Shown piece by piece: positions 13,074-16,314 of a DNA stretch of 16,314 bases; positions within the stretch are counted from its first letter, which is position 1, and every line of letters begins with the position of its first letter. The position numbers and the translations under genes were made by a program. The notes under the pieces were generated by a model. It did no database searches and was not told the origin of the DNA. It saw only the letters and a list, made by a program, of their open reading frames with translations. The DNA comes from Pyrinomonadaceae bacterium (GTDB lineage: Bacteria; Acidobacteriota; Blastocatellia; Pyrinomonadales; Pyrinomonadaceae): the NCBI GenBank assembly GCA_025937955.1, contig JAICQI010000034.1, positions 1-16,314 of the forward strand, given 5' to 3'.

Positions 13074-15439
13074 ATCATGCCGCGCATGACGGCAAACTGG
13101 GTGTACTCGATCCGGTTTGCGGCATGACGGTGAATCCCGAGAGCGCCGCTGGATCTTTCGATTACCACGGGCAGACTTACTACTTTTGCAGCACGCACTG
13201 CTTGCTCCGCTTCCAGCAAAATCCGGAGAGCTTTCTTAACAAGCCCGCCGCTGTTGCACCGTCGGCGCAACCAATCGGCATCACGAAAGCGCCCAAACCG
13301 ACTACTACAACGGGCACTCAGAAGTACACCTGCCCGATGCACCCCGAGATCATCCGCGATGGTCCGGGGAGTTGTCCGATCTGCGGTATGGCCCTCGAGC
13401 CGCTCGTCGCCTCGCTCGACGAAGAAGAAAACGTAGAGCTCAGGGATATGAGCCGCAGGTTCTGGGTTGCAGTAGTTCTTACGATTCCAGTCTTCGCGCT
13501 GGGCATGAGCGATTTGATTCCCGGACAGCCTTTGCAACGACTCGTACCGATGTCAACGCTGGCGTGGGTGCAATTGATTCTTGCTACGCCGGTGGTGCTG
13601 TGGGCCGGCTGGCCGTTCTTTGTGCGTGGGTGGCAGTCAGTCGTTACTCGCAACCTGAACATGTTTACGCTGATCGCGCTTGGCGTGGCAGTGGGTTACG
13701 TGTTCAGCGTCATCGCGGTGTTGGCGCCCGGAATATTTCCAGCCTCGTTTCATGAGGCCGGAGGCCACGTGCCAGTCTACTTTGAAGCCGCGGCTGTGAT
13801 CACAACCCTCGTGTTGTTGGGCCAGGTACTCGAGCTGCGCGCGCGTAGTCAAACCGGAACGGCGATCAAGGCGCTGCTCGGTCTCGCACCGAAAACGGCA
13901 CATCGTATTCGCGGCGATGGACAAGAGGAAGAAACTCCACTGGAACACGTGCACGTTGGCGATCGTCTGCGGGTGCGTCCCGGCGAGAAGATACCTGTTG
14001 ATGGCGTGGTGCTCGAAGGGACGAGTGCTGTAGACGAATCGATGATTACTGGCGAGCCGATTCCCGTTGAGAAACAGTCGGGAGCTCATGTTGTTGGCGG
14101 GACGGTCAACGGCACGGGATCGTTTGTGATGCGCGCGGAGCGTGTTGGTTCCGAAACACTGCTGGCGCAAATCGTTCAAATGGTGGCCGAAGCGCAACGA
14201 AGCCGCGCGCCAATCCAGAGGCTCGCTGATGTTGTATCGAGTTATTTCGTGCCTGCCGTTGTCATCATCGCCGTGCTTACTTTCGTCGTGTGGAGCATCT
14301 GGGGACCCGAGCCGCGCATGGCTTACGGTCTCGTGAACGCGGTTGCAGTTCTAATCATCGCGTGCCCGTGCGCGCTCGGGCTGGCCACGCCGATGTCGAT
14401 CATGGTGGCGACAGGTAAAGCCGCGCAATACGGGATTCTCTTTCGAAACGCCGAAGCGATCGAGGTCATGCGAAAGGTCGATACGCTCGTGGTCGACAAG
14501 ACGGGAACGTTGACCGAAGGGAAGCCTCAGCTTGTGAATGTGGTTACCACAGGTGGGTTCGACGAACAGTCGATGTTGCGACTCGCAGCCAGCCTGGAGC
14601 GATCCAGTGAACATCCGCTGGCGTCGGCAATCGTTTCCGGCGCGCGAGATCGTGGCGTCAAACTTATTGATGCTGTGAACTTCAAGTCAGTGACAGGCAA
14701 GGGAGTCGTTGGGGAAGTTGATGGTCATCGAGTAGCTGTCGGGAACCGCTCATTGGTGGATGAGTTTAAAGTCGAAGCTAACGAGCTGACTGAGCAGGCC
14801 GAGAATTTGAGAGCCGGCGGACAGACGATCATGTTTGTGCTGATAGACGGCAAAGCCGCGGGTCTGCTCGGCGTCGCCGATCCGATCAAGGAAACAACGC
14901 CCGACGCCATCAAACAACTTCACGCCGAAGGCATTCGCATCGTGATGCTTACGGGCGACAGCCGTACGACTGCAGAAGCCGTAGCACGCAAGTTGGGGAT
15001 TGATGAAGTTGTCGCTGAAGTGTTGCCGGATCAGAAGGTCGACGCGGTGAAGAAGTTTCAAAGCGCAGGACGCATCGTGGCGATGGCTGGTGACGGCATC
15101 AACGACGCTCCGGCACTCGTGCAAGCGCACGTCGGCATTGCGATGGGCACCGGAACCGACGTAGCGATGCAAAGTGCTGACGTAACCTTGGTCAAAGGCG
15201 ATCTGCGCGGCATTGTTCGCGCCCGTTCGCTGAGCCGCGCAGCAATGCGGAACATCAAACAAAACCTCTTCTTCGCGTTTATCTACAACACGCTCGGTGT
15301 GCCCGTAGCGGCGGGCATTTTATATCCCTTCTTCGGAATCCTGCTGAGTCCGATGATCGCGGCAGCAGCAATGAGCTTCAGCTCAGTCTCAGTGATCGCC
15401 AACGCTCTCCGTTTAAGGAGCCACAGATTACACGGATAA
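13049..15439 (+). CDS. copA: Cu(I)-exporting P1B-type ATPase with N-terminal YHS and heavy-metal-binding domains
   Basis: The 796-residue inner-membrane pump exports monovalent copper (or silver) using ATP. The order is a YHS domain at ~20-64 (DPVCGMTV, YFCSTHCLLRF), a heavy-metal-binding domain at ~93-118 (YTCPMHPEIIRDGPGSCPIC) and the ATPase core. Core motifs are TGEP at 334-337, the CPC metal site (Cys439, Pro440, Cys441), phosphorylated Asp483 in DKTGTLTEGK, HP at 522-523, and GDGINDAP at 681-688. The last two helices carry Tyr746-Asn747 and Met775 with Ser778-Ser779, the set typical of Cu(I) pumps. There is no HMA domain. Starts at 13049 (AGGA upstream) and 13070 (ATGA overlap with the transferase stop) are both plausible. 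The final residues SHRLHG and the stop are encoded by a palindromic repeat, just after the usual family end. Confidence 0.93.
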   Translation: MLAHEKQMNHAAHDGKLGVLDPVCGMTVNPESAAGSFDYHGQTYYFCSTHCLLRFQQNPESFLNKPAAVAPSAQPIGITKAPKPTTTTGTQKYTCPMHPEIIRDGPGSCPICGMALEPLVASLDEEENVELRDMSRRFWVAVVLTIPVFALGMSDLIPGQPLQRLVPMSTLAWVQLILATPVVLWAGWPFFVRGWQSVVTRNLNMFTLIALGVAVGYVFSVIAVLAPGIFPASFHEAGGHVPVYFEAAAVITTLVLLGQVLELRARSQTGTAIKALLGLAPKTAHRIRGDGQEEETPLEHVHVGDRLRVRPGEKIPVDGVVLEGTSAVDESMITGEPIPVEKQSGAHVVGGTVNGTGSFVMRAERVGSETLLAQIVQMVAEAQRSRAPIQRLADVVSSYFVPAVVIIAVLTFVVWSIWGPEPRMAYGLVNAVAVLIIACPCALGLATPMSIMVATGKAAQYGILFRNAEAIEVMRKVDTLVVDKTGTLTEGKPQLVNVVTTGGFDEQSMLRLAASLERSSEHPLASAIVSGARDRGVKLIDAVNFKSVTGKGVVGEVDGHRVAVGNRSLVDEFKVEANELTEQAENLRAGGQTIMFVLIDGKAAGLLGVADPIKETTPDAIKQLHAEGIRIVMLTGDSRTTAEAVARKLGIDEVVAEVLPDQKVDAVKKFQSAGRIVAMAGDGINDAPALVQAHVGIAMGTGTDVAMQSADVTLVKGDLRGIVRARSLSRAAMRNIKQNLFFAFIYNTLGVPVAAGILYPFFGILLSPMIAAAAMSFSSVSVIANALRLRSHRLHG

Positions 15440-15474
15440 AAATCCGGATTTTATCTGCGTAATCCGTGGCTAAA
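15418..15474. repeat. Palindromic repeat family B spanning the ends of two convergent genes
   Basis: The left arm GAGCCACAGATTACACGGAT and the right arm ATCTGCGTAATCCGTGGCTA are complementary with a few mismatches around an AT-rich centre. The copA stop (TAA, 15437-15439) and the stop of the opposing gene (TAA on the minus strand, 15453-15451) both lie inside it. As a hairpin at a convergent junction it could also end transcription both ways, although no clear U-run follows. Confidence 0.8.
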
Positions 15475-16314
15475 TAAGCGTTCGCCAGAGGCGGTGATCA
15501 TGACTCCAAGCACTTCATCCGTTACGAAGCGCTCATCGAGATCCGATACCCGAACTTCGCGATCAGTCCTGCCATTGTTCACATCGACACCGGCCAAACC
15601 ATTACCACCGCTCTCGAGGTTCGTGTAGAAGTACATCCACTGTCCGCGCAGCATCGCGAGTCGCTCGCGGTGCCAGAGGAAACGCGAGAGGCGATCGAGA
15701 TGTTCTGAGGGATCGATCCCAAACCGTTTGAACTGCGGCGATCTACGACGTCGATTTGAAGACGTTGCGAGCGCTTGCAAATTCGAGAATGAAGAACGCG
15801 ACCAGCTCAACCCCGAGATTGTGCGCGCGATCTGCACGCCGCGAACTGCAGTCATTGCAGTGCCGCCATAGCGGAAGTAGAGCGAAGCGGCGCGAGTAGC
15901 GATGGCGCCGATCGTGCGGAGGATGCCGCGACCGGGAGGCGTGTGACGCGCGCGCCAGAGTTGCCGGCCACTCGAAGGATCAAATGCCGCGATCTCTGAT
16001 TGGCCACCAATCACGATGTCGCCGCGTTCATTTAATAATCCAAACGAAGCGCGCTCGATCTTGTGCGACATGCGAGTGGTTCGCTTGCCGTTACTCGAGT
16101 CCAGGAAAATCAGATCATCGCGATCGGCAATCGCGATCCTGTTTCGATCGGGAAGCAGAAGATTGGTGATGCCCTTGTCAGCGCCTTTGTAACGCCACAG
16201 AACTTTGCCGGAGTTGGCGTCAAGCGCGCTCACGCCATACGAGCCGCGCTCGATCGTCTCGCCATCTTTGATTTGCGTGAACTGGCCGCCGGTGCGCACG
16301 TAAAGAATGTCGCC
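15451..16314 (-). CDS. PQQ-like beta-propeller repeat protein, C-terminal part
   Basis: The frame is open to the right edge (GDILY precedes the first possible start, GTG at 16299), so this is the C-terminal 287 residues of a longer protein. Propeller-blade motifs are visible: GVSALDANSGKVLWRYKG, DDLIFLDSSNGKR, EIAAFDPSSGRQLWRARH and LAGVDVNNGRTDREVRV. These match PQQ-like/YncE-type blades (ALDxxSGxxLW). Such propellers may bind a quinone cofactor, act as BamB-like scaffolds or read out periplasmic ligands, and nothing here tells which. The middle (~165-215) is basic and less propeller-like (NLQALATSSNRRRRSPQFKR). The last residues LFSHGLRR and the stop come from the repeat shared with copA. 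There is no operon link to the convergent copper gene. Confidence 0.75.
   Translation of the reverse strand, partial: GDILYVRTGGQFTQIKDGETIERGSYGVSALDANSGKVLWRYKGADKGITNLLLPDRNRIAIADRDDLIFLDSSNGKRTTRMSHKIERASFGLLNERGDIVIGGQSEIAAFDPSSGRQLWRARHTPPGRGILRTIGAIATRAASLYFRYGGTAMTAVRGVQIARTISGLSWSRSSFSNLQALATSSNRRRRSPQFKRFGIDPSEHLDRLSRFLWHRERLAMLRGQWMYFYTNLESGGNGLAGVDVNNGRTDREVRVSDLDERFVTDEVLGVMITASGERLFSHGLRR

Noticed and set aside
13637..14197. Minus-strand open frame opposite the copper ATPase
   Set aside because: It is antisense to an unambiguous P-type ATPase core and has no recognisable protein features.
15418..15474. Classical rho-independent terminator
   Set aside because: A strong stem exists, but neither strand shows a clear run of T directly after it, and the sequence is better explained as a dispersed repeat. 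A terminating role remains possible.

Overview
The window looks like a chromosomal segment from a Gram-negative, probably soil or freshwater bacterium of the Acidobacteriota (Blastocatellia-like). This placement is inferred, not proven. It rests on an Oar-type TonB-dependent receptor with an N-terminal carboxypeptidase-regulatory-like domain, secreted glycosidases, a PQQ-propeller protein, moderate GC content, and dispersed palindromes built from short CACAAAG-like and CACAGATTA-like units.

Layout. Positions 1-12162 hold about a dozen genes, all on the minus strand and mostly touching or overlapping. In transcription order they are: a large TonB-dependent receptor (12162-8674); a GH3 beta-glucosidase (bglX-like, 8605-6383); a GH144/glucoamylase-like secreted glycanase (6383-5037); an antitoxin/ParE-type toxin pair (5014-4542); a secreted protein of unknown function with an FG-GAP-like motif (4534-3506); an SDR-family epimerase/reductase (3509-2472); a 27-residue membrane mini-protein (2460-2377); a six-helix membrane protein (2337-1669); a frameshifted gene whose first ~38 residues resemble the start of an OPT-family oligopeptide transporter (1676-821); a YhhY/AaaT-like amino-acid N-acetyltransferase (809-303); and the start of a single-helix membrane protein that runs off the left edge (191-1). 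A divergent plus-strand pair follows: an Sfp-type phosphopantetheinyl transferase (12336-13073) overlapping a Cu(I)-exporting P1B ATPase (13049-15439). The right edge holds the C-terminal part of a minus-strand PQQ-type beta-propeller protein that converges on the ATPase gene.

How the genes may work together. The receptor and the two glycosidases look like a glucan uptake and degradation set. GH144 enzymes with known activity are endo-beta-1,2-glucanases and some GH3 enzymes cleave sophoro-oligosaccharides, so beta-1,2-glucan is the best guess for the substrate. The toxin-antitoxin pair sits at the end of this set with its own promoter, which predicts a leaderless antitoxin mRNA.

The most unusual feature is a set of five palindromic repeat copies of two related kinds. 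They do not only lie between genes: one encodes most of the signal peptide of the glycanase, one supplies the C-terminal tails and stop codons of both convergent genes at 15.4 kb, and a single arm forms the last codons of the 3506-4534 gene.
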